From: Roseovarius sp. W115
GTDB taxonomy: Bacteria > Pseudomonadota > Alphaproteobacteria > Rhodobacterales > Rhodobacteraceae
Length of the DNA: 64,000 bases
Direction: 5' to 3'
Assembly: GCF_032842945.2 (NCBI RefSeq)
Contig: NZ_CP146606.1
Span: forward strand, 434,001 to 498,000
Of the stretch, positions 50,842 through 60,064 are shown piece after piece (the first letter of the stretch is position 1; every line of letters begins with the position of its first letter). A program made the position numbers and the translations under genes. The notes below the pieces were generated by a model. It was not told the origin of the DNA and made no database searches. It was given only the letters and a program-made list of their open reading frames with translations.

Positions 50842-52887
50842 TTACCCGCGCCTGCGGCGGCGACGTCCGCCTTCCCCGCCAGTATCACCGCCGGTATTGA
50901 AATTAACATCTGGCAAATCGACGATGGATTTCAGGATCGGAAAGGGTTCAACCGCGTTGGGGATGTTCGAGGCATTCACGAAATGCTCTTGGAAACGCGG
51001 CTCGATGGCCGTTTCAATCTTGTGAATCTGGTGCACGGTCTGCTCGATTTCCCGGCGCGCGTGGGTGTTCAGCAGAGCGATACGCGCGCCCGTGCCGGCG
51101 GCATTGCCTGCGCTCGTCACCTTGTCCAGCGGCGCGTCAGGGATCATCCCCAAAACCATCGCGTGCTTGGGGCTGATATGTGCGCCAAACGCACCGGCCA
51201 GCACAACGCGATCCACCTCGTCCACACCAAACTTGTCCATCAGCAAGCGCGCGCCTGAATACAGCGCCGCCTTGGCCATTTGAATTTCGCGAATGTCACG
51301 GTTGGTGACGGTAATCACCGGGCCACCATCGGCACTGCCATCCCAGACCATGTAGGAATAGGTCCGTCCATCAAGAAAACACCGCGAGGTGCCGGTCTGC
51401 TCTGGCGACCCTATCAGGCCCGGCCCATCGAGAATGCCGTTGAGACGCATCTCAGCCACCATTTCGATGATGCCCGAGCCACAGATGCCCGTGATCCCTG
51501 TGGCCTCTGTTGCCTCAGTGAACCCCTCTTCGTCAGACCACAGGTCGCATCCAATCACCTTGAAGCGCACATCCTTGGTGGCCGGGTCAATCTCGACGCG
51601 TTCGATCGCACCCGGTGCGGCCCGTTGTCCGGAACTGATCTGCGCGCCCTCAAAGGCAGGGCCGGTGGGTGACGAGCAGGCCAGAACCTTTTCCGCATTG
51701 CCCAGCAGGATCTCGGCATTGGTGCCAACATCAACGACCAGAACAAGGTCCTTGGACTTGTCGGGCGCTTCCGAAAGGGCGACCGCGGCCGCGTCGGCTC
51801 CGACATGTCCTGCTATGCAAGGCAGGATGTAAATGTCGGCATTTGGGTGAATGTCGAGGTCAAGATCACGCGCGCGCAGATTCAGCGAAGACGACGTGCC
51901 AAGCGCAAACGGCGCCTGTCCCAATTCAAAGGGATCAATCCCGAGGAACAAATGATGCATAACCGGATTACAGACAAACACCGCATCCATGATCAGTGTC
52001 TTGTCAATCTCGGCCTCTTGGGAGATCTGATCAAAAAGCGCGTTCATTCCTTTGCGGACGGCTGTAGTCATTTCTGCCGCCCCGCCTGAGTTCATCATGG
52101 AATAGCTGACCCGGCTCATCAGGTCTTCGCCAAAACGGATTTGCGGATTCATGATGCCCGATGAAGCCACGACCTCTCCGTCCGTCAGATCACATAAATG
52201 CGCCGCAATCGTGGTTGAGCCCAAATCGACCGCCAAACCAAAGATTTTACCCTCGTAAAACCCGGGCCAGACCTGAATAACCTTTGGTGTTTGGCCTTCA
52301 CTGTGCTGCTGCACTGCAACCGTGACTTTCCACTCGCCTTTACGCAGGGTCGGCTGCAGACCATGCAACACCCCAAGATCAGCCGTTGCGCCCGCGATGT
52401 CCCATTGTTCCTCAAGCGCTTTGGCCAGCCGTTCCAAATCACCCGACGGTTCGTGCATGTCGGGCTGTTCTACTTCAACATAGTACATGCGAACCGAGGG
52501 GTTCATGACGATATCGCGCGCTTCTGCGCGTTTGCGCACCACCTGTTTATGCACCTGGCTTTCGGGGGGCACATCAATGACAACATCCCCCATGACCTGC
52601 GCCTGGCATCCCAAACGCCGCCCGGATATTAGCCCACGTTTTTCGTCATAGCGGGCCTCGACGCTGTTCCACTCCGAGAGCGCATTGTCAGCCACGGTCA
52701 CGCCGTGTTTGGGGAATTCACCATAACTGGGCGTGATCTGGCATTTGCTGCATATCCCGCGACCGCCGCAAACCGAGTCAAGATCGACCCCTAATTGACG
52801 CGCAGCTGTCAGGATCGGCGTTCCCACAGGAAACCGCCCGCGCTTGCCCGAAGGCGTGAACACAACAAGAGGGTCAGATTCGCTCAT
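50842..52887 (-). CDS. RamA-like corrinoid activation protein (ASKHA/DUF4445 with N-terminal ferredoxin domain)
   Basis: This is a 681-residue protein. Residues about 1-105 are a [2Fe-2S] ferredoxin domain (SVCGGRGICSKCQ and LISGRRLGCQAQV give the four Cys). A linker and an ASKHA-type ATPase region follow (GLAVDLGSTTIAAHLCDL, VVDVGTNAEILLGN, GICGSGIIEMVAEM, VVLAGAFGAHISPKHAMVLG). These proteins use ATP to reduce the inactive Co(II) corrinoid of methyltransferase systems. The C-terminus ends in an Arg-rich tail (GRRRRRRG). No corrinoid protein or methyltransferase gene lies next to it in the window. Confidence 0.88.
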   Translation of the reverse strand: MSESDPLVVFTPSGKRGRFPVGTPILTAARQLGVDLDSVCGGRGICSKCQITPSYGEFPKHGVTVADNALSEWNSVEARYDEKRGLISGRRLGCQAQVMGDVVIDVPPESQVHKQVVRKRAEARDIVMNPSVRMYYVEVEQPDMHEPSGDLERLAKALEEQWDIAGATADLGVLHGLQPTLRKGEWKVTVAVQQHSEGQTPKVIQVWPGFYEGKIFGLAVDLGSTTIAAHLCDLTDGEVVASSGIMNPQIRFGEDLMSRVSYSMMNSGGAAEMTTAVRKGMNALFDQISQEAEIDKTLIMDAVFVCNPVMHHLFLGIDPFELGQAPFALGTSSSLNLRARDLDLDIHPNADIYILPCIAGHVGADAAAVALSEAPDKSKDLVLVVDVGTNAEILLGNAEKVLACSSPTGPAFEGAQISSGQRAAPGAIERVEIDPATKDVRFKVIGCDLWSDEEGFTEATEATGITGICGSGIIEMVAEMRLNGILDGPGLIGSPEQTGTSRCFLDGRTYSYMVWDGSADGGPVITVTNRDIREIQMAKAALYSGARLLMDKFGVDEVDRVVLAGAFGAHISPKHAMVLGMIPDAPLDKVTSAGNAAGTGARIALLNTHARREIEQTVHQIHKIETAIEPRFQEHFVNASNIPNAVEPFPILKSIVDLPDVNFNTGGDTGGEGGRRRRRRG

Positions 52888-53026
52888 CTTCTAAAGACCT
52901 TTGGCCAAAAGGTTGGTTTCGCAGCAACATAATCTGTTCCAGCTTATGCGAAAGATCGCAACCGGCATAATCTGGTACGCTGGCGTCATCATATTACACC
53001 TCTGGCGTAAGACGCTGAGGGCAGAC

Positions 53027-54235
53027 TCAGGCCCCCTCGTCCAGCGTTATTGAAAAAATCTCAGGAAGCAGCACACGGGATCTCCATACTGAGATACGGT
53101 GTCTGAAACCTTTCGGCAGTGTGATTTGGCTTACAGAAGCAGCAATGACATCTTTGCCAGCTGCCATGAACTCAAAATTGTATGCGCCGTTTGGCAATTT
53201 TATGAATCTTTCTGCGCTTCCCTTGCGCATCCGCCAGATTGAGCGACCAGGATTGCTGTCCGGGCTAAAGAGAAGGAACACGTTCTCACCATCAAACGCG
53301 ACATACTCAACATGTCGCCGGATAGTCTCAAGCTCCAAATCAAACACATGATGAAAAGGATCGACGCTTTTAGAGCTGGCAATAAAAACGGACCTCAATG
53401 TCCGAGCAATTCTATCTCCCTCCTCATAGGACAGGTAAAGTTCCTTTGCTTTGTCGAGTAAATCATGTGTTCGAAAATCGATGTCGTCACTGGGATCAAT
53501 ATCTAGGTCTTTAGCCAGTGCATCGTTGTAGAAGCGTTCATTCATGGCTCTTGCGGAAAAGCTTGCTTTTAAGCGTGCTCTAAAAATCACTTCCGTGTCG
53601 GTAGCACCGAATGGAATCAGCGATCCGAACAAAGCTGCACCCAAAAAAGGTATGCCTGTATTTTCGCTAATTGGCACGTTGGGAAGAAACGGTTTTTCTC
53701 TGTCCACGGCAGTCTTTTGGAAAATCGATGCTAGTGATGTTGTGTTTGTCAACCACAGAGAATCCCCACGCGGCATAACCGAAAAGTAAACCGTGCCATC
53801 AGGTCCTTCGATTGGATACCATCTGAACAGGCGCACATCCTGCGAGGTAACTTGAGTTACCTTTTTGGATGAAAGTTCGACTACGTAGATGTTCCAGCCA
53901 TCTGCTCCGTCTGCGCAGGTAAATCCGGTAAGACATACACCCGCAAAAAGAAGCCGTGTTCCATCAGGCGAGAAGGAGGGTGTCAAAGCCACTACACCGT
54001 GTGGCAATGTGATGCCAGTATATCGATCTGGCGTCTCAATCGACGCAGTCGCCAGGAAACCCTGTTCAATCTTGTTATCTGGCCAGGCTGCTACTGCGAT
54101 TTCTGAACCATCTGGCGACAGCGCCAGTCCCCGCATATTCAGCTCGCCAATTTCATATTCAACCGCGGTTGCCGCAGTGGGCATCCAAAAGGCGAGCTTG
54201 ATCAGCAAAGCGAAAACAGAAAGACGTGAAACCAT
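53027..54235 (-). CDS. Exported beta-propeller-like protein of unknown function
   Basis: This 402-residue protein has a signal peptide (MVSRLSVFALLIKLAFWMPT, cut near TAATA-VEY). The body shows TolB/WD40-like PD40 repeats: MRGLALSPDGSEIAVAAWPD, TPSFSPDGTRLLFAG, RWYPIEGPDGTVYFSVMPRG and VEYVAFDGENVFLLFSPDSN. Base composition is more AT-rich than in its neighbours, which suggests transfer. It stands alone between the RamA-like and isochorismatase-like genes. No specific role can be assigned. Confidence 0.65.
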   Translation of the reverse strand: MVSRLSVFALLIKLAFWMPTAATAVEYEIGELNMRGLALSPDGSEIAVAAWPDNKIEQGFLATASIETPDRYTGITLPHGVVALTPSFSPDGTRLLFAGVCLTGFTCADGADGWNIYVVELSSKKVTQVTSQDVRLFRWYPIEGPDGTVYFSVMPRGDSLWLTNTTSLASIFQKTAVDREKPFLPNVPISENTGIPFLGAALFGSLIPFGATDTEVIFRARLKASFSARAMNERFYNDALAKDLDIDPSDDIDFRTHDLLDKAKELYLSYEEGDRIARTLRSVFIASSKSVDPFHHVFDLELETIRRHVEYVAFDGENVFLLFSPDSNPGRSIWRMRKGSAERFIKLPNGAYNFEFMAAGKDVIAASVSQITLPKGFRHRISVWRSRVLLPEIFSITLDEGA

Positions 54236-54411
54236 CTGCGATATAAAAGATGTGCGCAGATCAATTGCAAGGTGAAGTGCCGTCGCCTATTGGATAAAAC
54301 AAAGGTCAAATTATTTGCGGCGCAGTTTCGTGCAAAACAAGCATATTCGGCCCTAGAAAAACCAATAGACCAGATTTGACATCCAGTAAGCGACATTAAA
54401 GAACGATTTTC

Positions 54412-55041
54412 ATGTTCTGGTCCGTCGTCCTTTTTCTTTCGTTTTGCATAGCGATTTGGCTTTGGGCCTCAGCGCGTTACATGGTGCGCGCCTCAGAGGG
54501 TGTGGTGATCGGCACGCGGCCCGGCGCGGCGCTTTTGCTGGTGGATCTGCAAGAGGCCTGTTGGAGCGATGCGCTATATGATGGCCGGGTTCGCGCACGA
54601 GTCGAAGCAGCGGTGGCGCGTGAAGTGGCGCTGGCCCAGCGCGACGACATTCCCGTGATTGCTTTGCGTCATGAATGGTCCGGGATTGGCACACGTCTCG
54701 TCGCACATCTGCAGAACCAAGCGAGATTGATCAAGGGAAAGCCCGGTACTGAGTTGGCCGCGCCCTTTGCCAATTTGGCCGATCACACAGTCTTAAAGCG
54801 CGTGGAAGACGGATTTGAAACCGGCGAGCTTGATGCACTGTTGCAGGTGCTGGATGTGGGGCACCTTCGGATCATGGGGCGGGATGGGGCTCATGCCGTG
54901 GCAAGGACGACGCAAGCCGCGCTGAACCGCGGTTACGACGTCACACTTGTGGCCGATGGGATTGCCACAGCTCAGCCGGGCGGGTTTCAGGATGTGGCCG
55001 ATGCCCTCATGTCTCAGGGCGCCGAGATCAGACATGGTTAG
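54412..55041 (+). CDS. Membrane-anchored isochorismatase-like protein
   Basis: This 209-residue protein starts with a transmembrane helix ([20 protein letters not shown]). An isochorismatase-fold domain follows, with the Asp of the active site in [14 protein letters not shown], then [31 protein letters not shown] and [20 protein letters not shown]. In cysteine hydrolases of this fold a TDxCV motif carries the nucleophile. The matching segment here is [16 protein letters not shown], with no Cys. It may thus be a non-hydrolase or pseudo-enzyme. It overlaps aroA tail to tail by 4 bp. Confidence 0.75.
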   Translation: MFWSVVLFLSFCIAIWLWASARYMVRASEGVVIGTRPGAALLLVDLQEACWSDALYDGRVRARVEAAVAREVALAQRDDIPVIALRHEWSGIGTRLVAHLQNQARLIKGKPGTELAAPFANLADHTVLKRVEDGFETGELDALLQVLDVGHLRIMGRDGAHAVARTTQAALNRGYDVTLVADGIATAQPGGFQDVADALMSQGAEIRHG

Positions 55042-56384
55042 TCGCGGCGGATATCCGCGCCCAAAGCCCCCATCAAATCCTCAAAGATCGGAAAGGATGT
55101 GGCAATCGGGCTGCCATCATCAACGGTCACCGGTTTGGTGGTGGCGAGACCCAGAACCATGAAAGACATGGCAATGCGGTGATCCAAGTGGCTGGCGCAG
55201 GTGGCCCCGCCTTGCACACCGCCAATCCCGCCGCCCTCGACGCTCCACCAGTCTTCGCCTTCTTCAACGGTCACACCACAGGCGCGCAGGCCCGTGGCCA
55301 TGGCATCAATGCGATCCGATTCCTTGACGCGCAATTCTTTGACGCCCCGCATCATGGTTTGCCCTTCGGCAAAGGCGGCGACCACAGAGAGCACCGGGTA
55401 TTCGTCGATCATGCTGGCGGCACGGTCGGGTGGCACCTCAATGCCCTTCATATCCGGCGAGAACCGTGCACGTAGGTCCGCCACAGGCTCACCGCCCTCT
55501 TCACGCTCATTTTCATATGTCAGGTCCGCGCCCATCTCGCGCAGCGTGGTAAAGAGGCCCGCGCGGGTTGGGTTGAGGCCGATGTTGGGCACCAGCACAT
55601 CAGACCCTTCGGTGATAAGTGCTGCACATACTGGGAAGGCGGCGCTTGAGGGGTCACGTGGCACCGCAATGCTCTGCGGCTTCAACTCAGGGCGGCCTGT
55701 GAGGGTGATGATCCGGTGCTCATTGGTTACTTCTGTGCTGATTTCAGCTCCAAACCCGGCAAGCATGCGTTCGCTGTGATCGCGTGTCGCCTCGCGTTCG
55801 GTGACAACCGTCTGGCCCGGCGCATTGAGCCCCGCCAGCAATACAGCGGATTTCACCTGCGCCGAGGGCACCGGCACGTCATAGCTTACAGGGATTGGGT
55901 CCTGCGCGCCCACAATGGTCATGGGAAGACGCCCACCGGAGCGACCTACCGTTTGCGCCCCGAAGAGCGCCAAAGGGTCCGTGACCCGCGCCATGGGGCG
56001 TTTGTTGAGGCTGGCATCACCGGTGAAGGTGGCCGTAATCGGCGACGTGGCCATCGCGCCCATGATCAGGCGAACGCCGGTGCCGGAATTGCCACAATCG
56101 ATGACCTGATCGGGTTCGGCAAAGCCGCCGACGCCCACGCCATAGACGTGCCATGTCCCATCTTCGTCACGCGTGATCTCGGCGCCCATGGCGCGCATCG
56201 CCTTGGCCGTGTCGAGCACGTCTTCACCTTCGAGAAGACCAGTGATCGTCGTTTCCCCCACGCACATCGCCCCGAGGATCAGGCTGCGATGCGAGATCGA
56301 CTTGTCCCCCGGCACATCAGCCTGCCCTTTCAAACCTTTGGAAGCGTGAGAACTCATGGGAATGGGAGTGCCGTGACCGGACAT
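55038..56384 (-). CDS. aroA: 3-phosphoshikimate 1-carboxyvinyltransferase (EPSP synthase)
   Basis: This enzyme has 448 residues from ATG 56384; an ATG at 56399 is an alternative. Shikimate-pathway enzyme motifs are [114 protein letters not shown] and [14 protein letters not shown]. Overall spacing is closest to the class II type. The substrate-site segment has Gly (GNSGTG) where the glyphosate-tolerant CP4 enzyme has Ala. Confidence 0.95.
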   Translation of the reverse strand: MSGHGTPIPMSSHASKGLKGQADVPGDKSISHRSLILGAMCVGETTITGLLEGEDVLDTAKAMRAMGAEITRDEDGTWHVYGVGVGGFAEPDQVIDCGNSGTGVRLIMGAMATSPITATFTGDASLNKRPMARVTDPLALFGAQTVGRSGGRLPMTIVGAQDPIPVSYDVPVPSAQVKSAVLLAGLNAPGQTVVTEREATRDHSERMLAGFGAEISTEVTNEHRIITLTGRPELKPQSIAVPRDPSSAAFPVCAALITEGSDVLVPNIGLNPTRAGLFTTLREMGADLTYENEREEGGEPVADLRARFSPDMKGIEVPPDRAASMIDEYPVLSVVAAFAEGQTMMRGVKELRVKESDRIDAMATGLRACGVTVEEGEDWWSVEGGGIGGVQGGATCASHLDHRIAMSFMVLGLATTKPVTVDDGSPIATSFPIFEDLMGALGADIRRD

Positions 56385-56493
56385 CGCGAGGCCTTTCATC
56401 TGCGATATTTGCCCTGCTGATAGCGCAACCAGCAAGGCAGGTCCATGCGGATCAGCCTGTCGGCGATTTCGCTATTGAACGTGGAGGTTGCGC

Positions 56494-56844
56494 CTAGCCG
56501 CGTGCGGCGGTGACCAGGACTTCGACCTTAAGATCGGGATGCGCCAGCTTGGCCTCGCCACAGGCGCGGGCCGGCGCATGGCCTTTGGCCACCCAGGCAT
56601 CCCATACGCCGTTCATCTCGGCGAAATCGCCCATATCGTCCAACCAAATGGTGGTTTGCAAAATGCGTGTCTTGTCCGATCCAGCCTCGGCCAGAAGAGC
56701 ATCGACCTTATCCAGACAGGTCTGGGTTTGCGCGGCAACGCTGTCGCCCTTGTTCCCCACCTGACCCGCCAGATAGATCGTCTCACCATGAATAACGATC
56801 TGGCTCATGCGGTCGCCAGTATGGTGGCGTGTGATATCGGACAT
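56494..56844 (-). CDS. RidA-family reactive imine/enamine deaminase
   Basis: This protein has 116 residues from ATG 56844 (MSDITRHHTGDRMSQIVIHG). Rid features are YLAGQVGNKGDSVAAQTQTC, LDKVDALLAEAGSDKTRILQ, TIWLDDMGDFAEMNGVWDAW and the active-site Arg in PARACGEAKLAHPDLKVEV. It removes reactive enamine by-products of PLP enzymes. It is 25 bp downstream of the hypothetical gene at 56870 on the same strand. Confidence 0.9.
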   Translation of the reverse strand: MSDITRHHTGDRMSQIVIHGETIYLAGQVGNKGDSVAAQTQTCLDKVDALLAEAGSDKTRILQTTIWLDDMGDFAEMNGVWDAWVAKGHAPARACGEAKLAHPDLKVEVLVTAARG

Positions 56845-56869
56845 GGGCAGGATTCCTTTTGTGGGGGAC

Positions 56870-57328
56870 TTAGCCGGATTCTTCCTCAAGATGCAGCTTC
56901 ATGTCGATCAGAACCTGCTGCAACGCGGTGGTTTCCTTGAGCAAGCGCTTGGCCTCATTCACCGTGATCACGCCATCCTCGATGGATTGCTGATATTCCG
57001 CCATCAGCATGGCAAACCGCTGGCTCAGGGCGATGACGTCACTGTTCACGCCACCGGATTCTTCGCTGTTTGGGCGACGCTCGTCAAAATCGAGCTGAAT
57101 CCCATTCAATTCTGCCAGAGCGGCAGTCACATGCGGATAGGACGCCGCTGTTTCCAACGCAGCCACCGCATCAATGGGCATGAACCGATCGGCATGCTCA
57201 TCATGATCCGAGTAATACCGCCCGAGCGTGGCCTTGGACTTGCCCGTCAGTTCACAGGCCGGTTCAATGCCAACATCCTTCACCAAGCTCTCGGTGTGTT
57301 TTTTCAGATAGCTTGCCGCTTTGTCCAT
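56870..57328 (-). CDS. Conserved hypothetical protein, possible helix-turn-helix regulator
   Basis: This 152-residue, mostly helical protein has an N-terminal part (KDVGIEPACELTGKSKATLG, RYYSDHDEHADRFMPIDAV) that looks like a phage-regulator-type HTH fold. A long C-terminal helix, possibly coiled coil, follows (NEAKRLLKETTALQQVLIDM). I do not recognise a named family. It is upstream of ridA on the same strand and downstream of the KAS III gene. Confidence 0.7.
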   Translation of the reverse strand: MDKAASYLKKHTESLVKDVGIEPACELTGKSKATLGRYYSDHDEHADRFMPIDAVAALETAASYPHVTAALAELNGIQLDFDERRPNSEESGGVNSDVIALSQRFAMLMAEYQQSIEDGVITVNEAKRLLKETTALQQVLIDMKLHLEEESG

Positions 57329-57405
57329 GAGTTCGCGTCTCCCTTGCCTGCGTTTAACCGAAACGCACGGGCATGCGCAATGCTGATACTGGGGCCCGCT
57401 TCGTT

Positions 57406-58527
57406 CTATGCACGCTCAACCAGAACCGAGCCCACGGAATAGCCTGCTCCAAATGAGCAAATCAGCCCGGTATCTCCCGGTTGAAGATCGTCGGAGTATT
57501 TGGAGAATGCGATGATCGACCCTGCGGATGAGGTATTGGCGTAGTCCTGCAGGATATTGGGCTGTTCCTCGGCCTCAGGCACGCGGCCCATGACCTTGCG
57601 ACCGATGAAATCATTCATGGTCTTATTCGCCTGATGCAGCCACAGGCGTTTGAGTTCGCTGGCCGCAACGCCCTCGTCTTCCATATGTCGGGCGATATGG
57701 GCTGAAACCAGTGGCAGCACCTCTTTGAAAACCTTTCGCCCCTCTTGCACAAAGAGCATGTCACGGCGGTCTTCCATATGGCCTTCACGCGTGCGGCGCA
57801 GATAGCCGTTGTTGTTACGGATATTATTGGAAAACTGCGTGGCGCAGCGGGTCGAATGCACGAGGAAATGCGCGCCCTTGGCATCCTCTGCACGTTCGAT
57901 CACCACCGCCGTGCAGACATCGCCAAAAATGAAATGACAATCCCGATCACGCCATTCCAGATGCGCCGAGCAAATCTCGGGGCTGACCACGACGGCACAG
58001 CGCACTGAACCCGAGCGCACCATATCGGCCGCGGCCTGAATGCCGAACGTGGCCGAAGAGCAGGCAACGTTCATGTCAAAGGCAAAACCAGACGCGCCCA
58101 GGAGCTGCTGAATTTCGATAGCAATCGCCGGGTATGCACGCTCGTGGTTGGAGGCTGCACAGATGATCAGGTCAACCTCAGAGGCCTCACGCCCCGCTTG
58201 TTTGAGCGCTTTCGAACACGCGTCCAGCGCCATCTCGGCCATCATGCCGGGTTCATCATTGCTGCGTTCGGGCAAATGCGGATGCATCACAGTGGGGTCA
58301 AGCACACCGGTTTTGTCCAGCACGTAGCGCTGTTCGATGCCAGATGCGCTGACAATGAACTCCGACGAAGACGCCTCTTTGGCCGCGATCTCTCCCGCCT
58401 CGATGGCGTCGGCATGTTCCACATTGAACCGCTCAGCATAGGCGTTGAAGGCGACGACCAGTTCGTCATTGGTGATGGTCTGTTCCGGTGTGAAAACGCC
58501 CGTGCCTGTGATCGCTGGCTTGTGCAT
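57406..58527 (-). CDS. Beta-ketoacyl-ACP synthase III-like protein
   Basis: This protein has 373 residues from ATG 58527 (MHKPAITGTGVFTPEQTITN). The thiolase-fold KAS III features are IICAASNHERAYPAIAIEIQ, catalytic Cys in FDMNVACSSATFGIQAAADM (near residue 155), His in RLWLHQANKTMNDFIGRK, Asn in LQDYANTSSAGSIIAF, and the ending CSFGAGYSVGSVLVER. It is longer than FabH (about 320) and has extra N-terminal residues, so it probably primes a special acyl chain or makes a beta-keto acid rather than being the housekeeping FabH. Confidence 0.88.
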   Translation of the reverse strand: MHKPAITGTGVFTPEQTITNDELVVAFNAYAERFNVEHADAIEAGEIAAKEASSSEFIVSASGIEQRYVLDKTGVLDPTVMHPHLPERSNDEPGMMAEMALDACSKALKQAGREASEVDLIICAASNHERAYPAIAIEIQQLLGASGFAFDMNVACSSATFGIQAAADMVRSGSVRCAVVVSPEICSAHLEWRDRDCHFIFGDVCTAVVIERAEDAKGAHFLVHSTRCATQFSNNIRNNNGYLRRTREGHMEDRRDMLFVQEGRKVFKEVLPLVSAHIARHMEDEGVAASELKRLWLHQANKTMNDFIGRKVMGRVPEAEEQPNILQDYANTSSAGSIIAFSKYSDDLQPGDTGLICSFGAGYSVGSVLVERA

Positions 58528-58769
58528 CGCGCTGCTCCTGTGAGGTGCGCGCCACCTCATCGCAATGGCGCAGCGAGGTCAAGTGTAACGGTGCGGCATG
58601 CGGTGTTGGGGGCGCAAAGAAGAGCTAATGCGTGGAGGGATTGGATGGCAGGCTAGAGGCCATCCCATACCTTTGTTCTCCACACCAAAGGCACGGAATC
58701 GAGGGCCGCAGGCACGGCTCAACGCAAGGTCCGCTAAGTCCCACATATCCAACAGCCTCATACCCGCTC

Positions 58770-59726
58770 TCAATTCACCAAATTCGGCGGCGTTTCTCCG
58801 TTCAGCGCGGCTCGCAAATTCTCCACCGCGATGCGACCCATCTTTTCGCGCACTTCAAGCGTTGATGTGCCCATATGCGGCAGGAGGACTGCGTTCTCCA
58901 TCTTCTTCAAAGCATCCGGCACCTTGGGTTCATGCTCATAGACATCCAGCCCAGCCCCTGCAATACGGCGGTCTTTGAGGGCGCGGATCAGGGCCGCTTC
59001 ATCGATGATGTCACCGCGTGCGATGTTGATGAGATGCGCGGTGGGGGGCATGTGACCCAAAACCTCATCATTGATCAGGTGATGCGTCTCGGCGCTGGCG
59101 GGCACGGCGACCACGGCAAAATCTGCACGGGCCATCAGTTCTTCGAGGGTTTTCACCCGCTCTGCGGGATAGGCGAACGTCTTTTCGCTGCGCGACCAGT
59201 AGAGCACCTTCATGTCAAACCCGAAATGACAGCGTTGTGCGATGGCTGACCCGATGCGGCCCATACCGATGATGCCCACCGTCTTGCCCGTGACATGCGT
59301 GCCCAGAAGCTGCGTTGGGTTCCAACCGGGCCATTCGCCTGCGCGCACCATCCGCTCCCCTTCACCGGCACGCCGGGCGCTCATCATGATAAGCGTCATG
59401 CCGATATCGGCGGTGGCGTCTGTCACAGCACCCGGCACATTTGTGACCATGACACCGGCGCTGCACGCGGCCTGCAGGTCGATGTGATTGATGCCCACGC
59501 CATAATTGGCCAGCACCTTGCAGCGCGGGTTCTGCGCCTCGCGGAAAACCTCGGCCGAAAAAGTATCGCCAAACATCATCAGCACGCCGTCATAGAGGTT
59601 CAGCGCCGCGCGCATCTGACCGATTTTGAGTGGCGTGTTCTCGGTCCGCATTTCCACGTCAAAGTGTTCGCGCGCCATGTCGGCGACGCTTTCGGGCAAA
59701 GGGCGTGTGAAATAGACACGTTTCAA
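58770..59726 (-). CDS. D-isomer 2-hydroxyacid dehydrogenase (glyoxylate/hydroxypyruvate reductase type)
   Basis: This 318-residue enzyme has the NAD(P)-binding VGIIGMGRIGSAIAQRCHFG and the catalytic Arg in LINIARGDIIDEAALIRAL. The Glu is in DVYEHEPKVPDALKKMENAV and the His in LLPHMGTSTLEVREKMG. Start ATG 59726 overlaps the stop of the tRNA-binding protein gene. It is the last gene of the proC operon. Confidence 0.9.
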   Translation of the reverse strand: MKRVYFTRPLPESVADMAREHFDVEMRTENTPLKIGQMRAALNLYDGVLMMFGDTFSAEVFREAQNPRCKVLANYGVGINHIDLQAACSAGVMVTNVPGAVTDATADIGMTLIMMSARRAGEGERMVRAGEWPGWNPTQLLGTHVTGKTVGIIGMGRIGSAIAQRCHFGFDMKVLYWSRSEKTFAYPAERVKTLEELMARADFAVVAVPASAETHHLINDEVLGHMPPTAHLINIARGDIIDEAALIRALKDRRIAGAGLDVYEHEPKVPDALKKMENAVLLPHMGTSTLEVREKMGRIAVENLRAALNGETPPNLVN

Positions 59727-60064
59727 TGCATCCGGCCTCCGACGGGGACGTCCTTGTCCGGGGCAAGCAAGACGATCTCGCCGTCTGCGTCGCTCAGGCC
59801 CAGCACGAGAACCTCGGACATGAACGGGCCGATCTGGCGGGGCGGGAAATTCGTGACCGCCATGACCAGTTTGCCGGGCAGGTCTTCGGGTGTGTAATGC
59901 GCGGTGATCTGGGCCGAAGTTTTACGTTCACCAATCTCTGGCCCAAAGTCGATCCACATTTTGATGGCCGGTTTGCGCGCCTCGGGAAAGGGTTCTGCGC
60001 GAATGACTCGACCGACACGGATATCAACCTTGAGAAAGTCATCGAATGTGATCTCATCCGCCAT
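59723..60064 (-). CDS. tRNA-binding (CsaA-like) OB-fold protein
   Basis: This protein has 113 residues from ATG 60064, overlapping the proC 3' end by 11 bp. The EMAP/CsaA-type OB fold is clear: FDDFLKVDIRVGRVIRAEPF, KPAIKMWIDFGPEIGERKTS, LPGKLVMAVTNFPPRQIGPF and MSEVLVLGLSDADGEIVLLA. It likely binds tRNA or acts as an export-related chaperone, as proposed for CsaA. Confidence 0.9.
   Translation of the reverse strand: MADEITFDDFLKVDIRVGRVIRAEPFPEARKPAIKMWIDFGPEIGERKTSAQITAHYTPEDLPGKLVMAVTNFPPRQIGPFMSEVLVLGLSDADGEIVLLAPDKDVPVGGRMH

Noticed and set aside
55038..56384. A naturally glyphosate-tolerant CP4-type AroA
   Set aside because: Overall spacing is class II-like, but the key segment has GNSGTG rather than the CP4 GNAATG, so tolerance should not be claimed.
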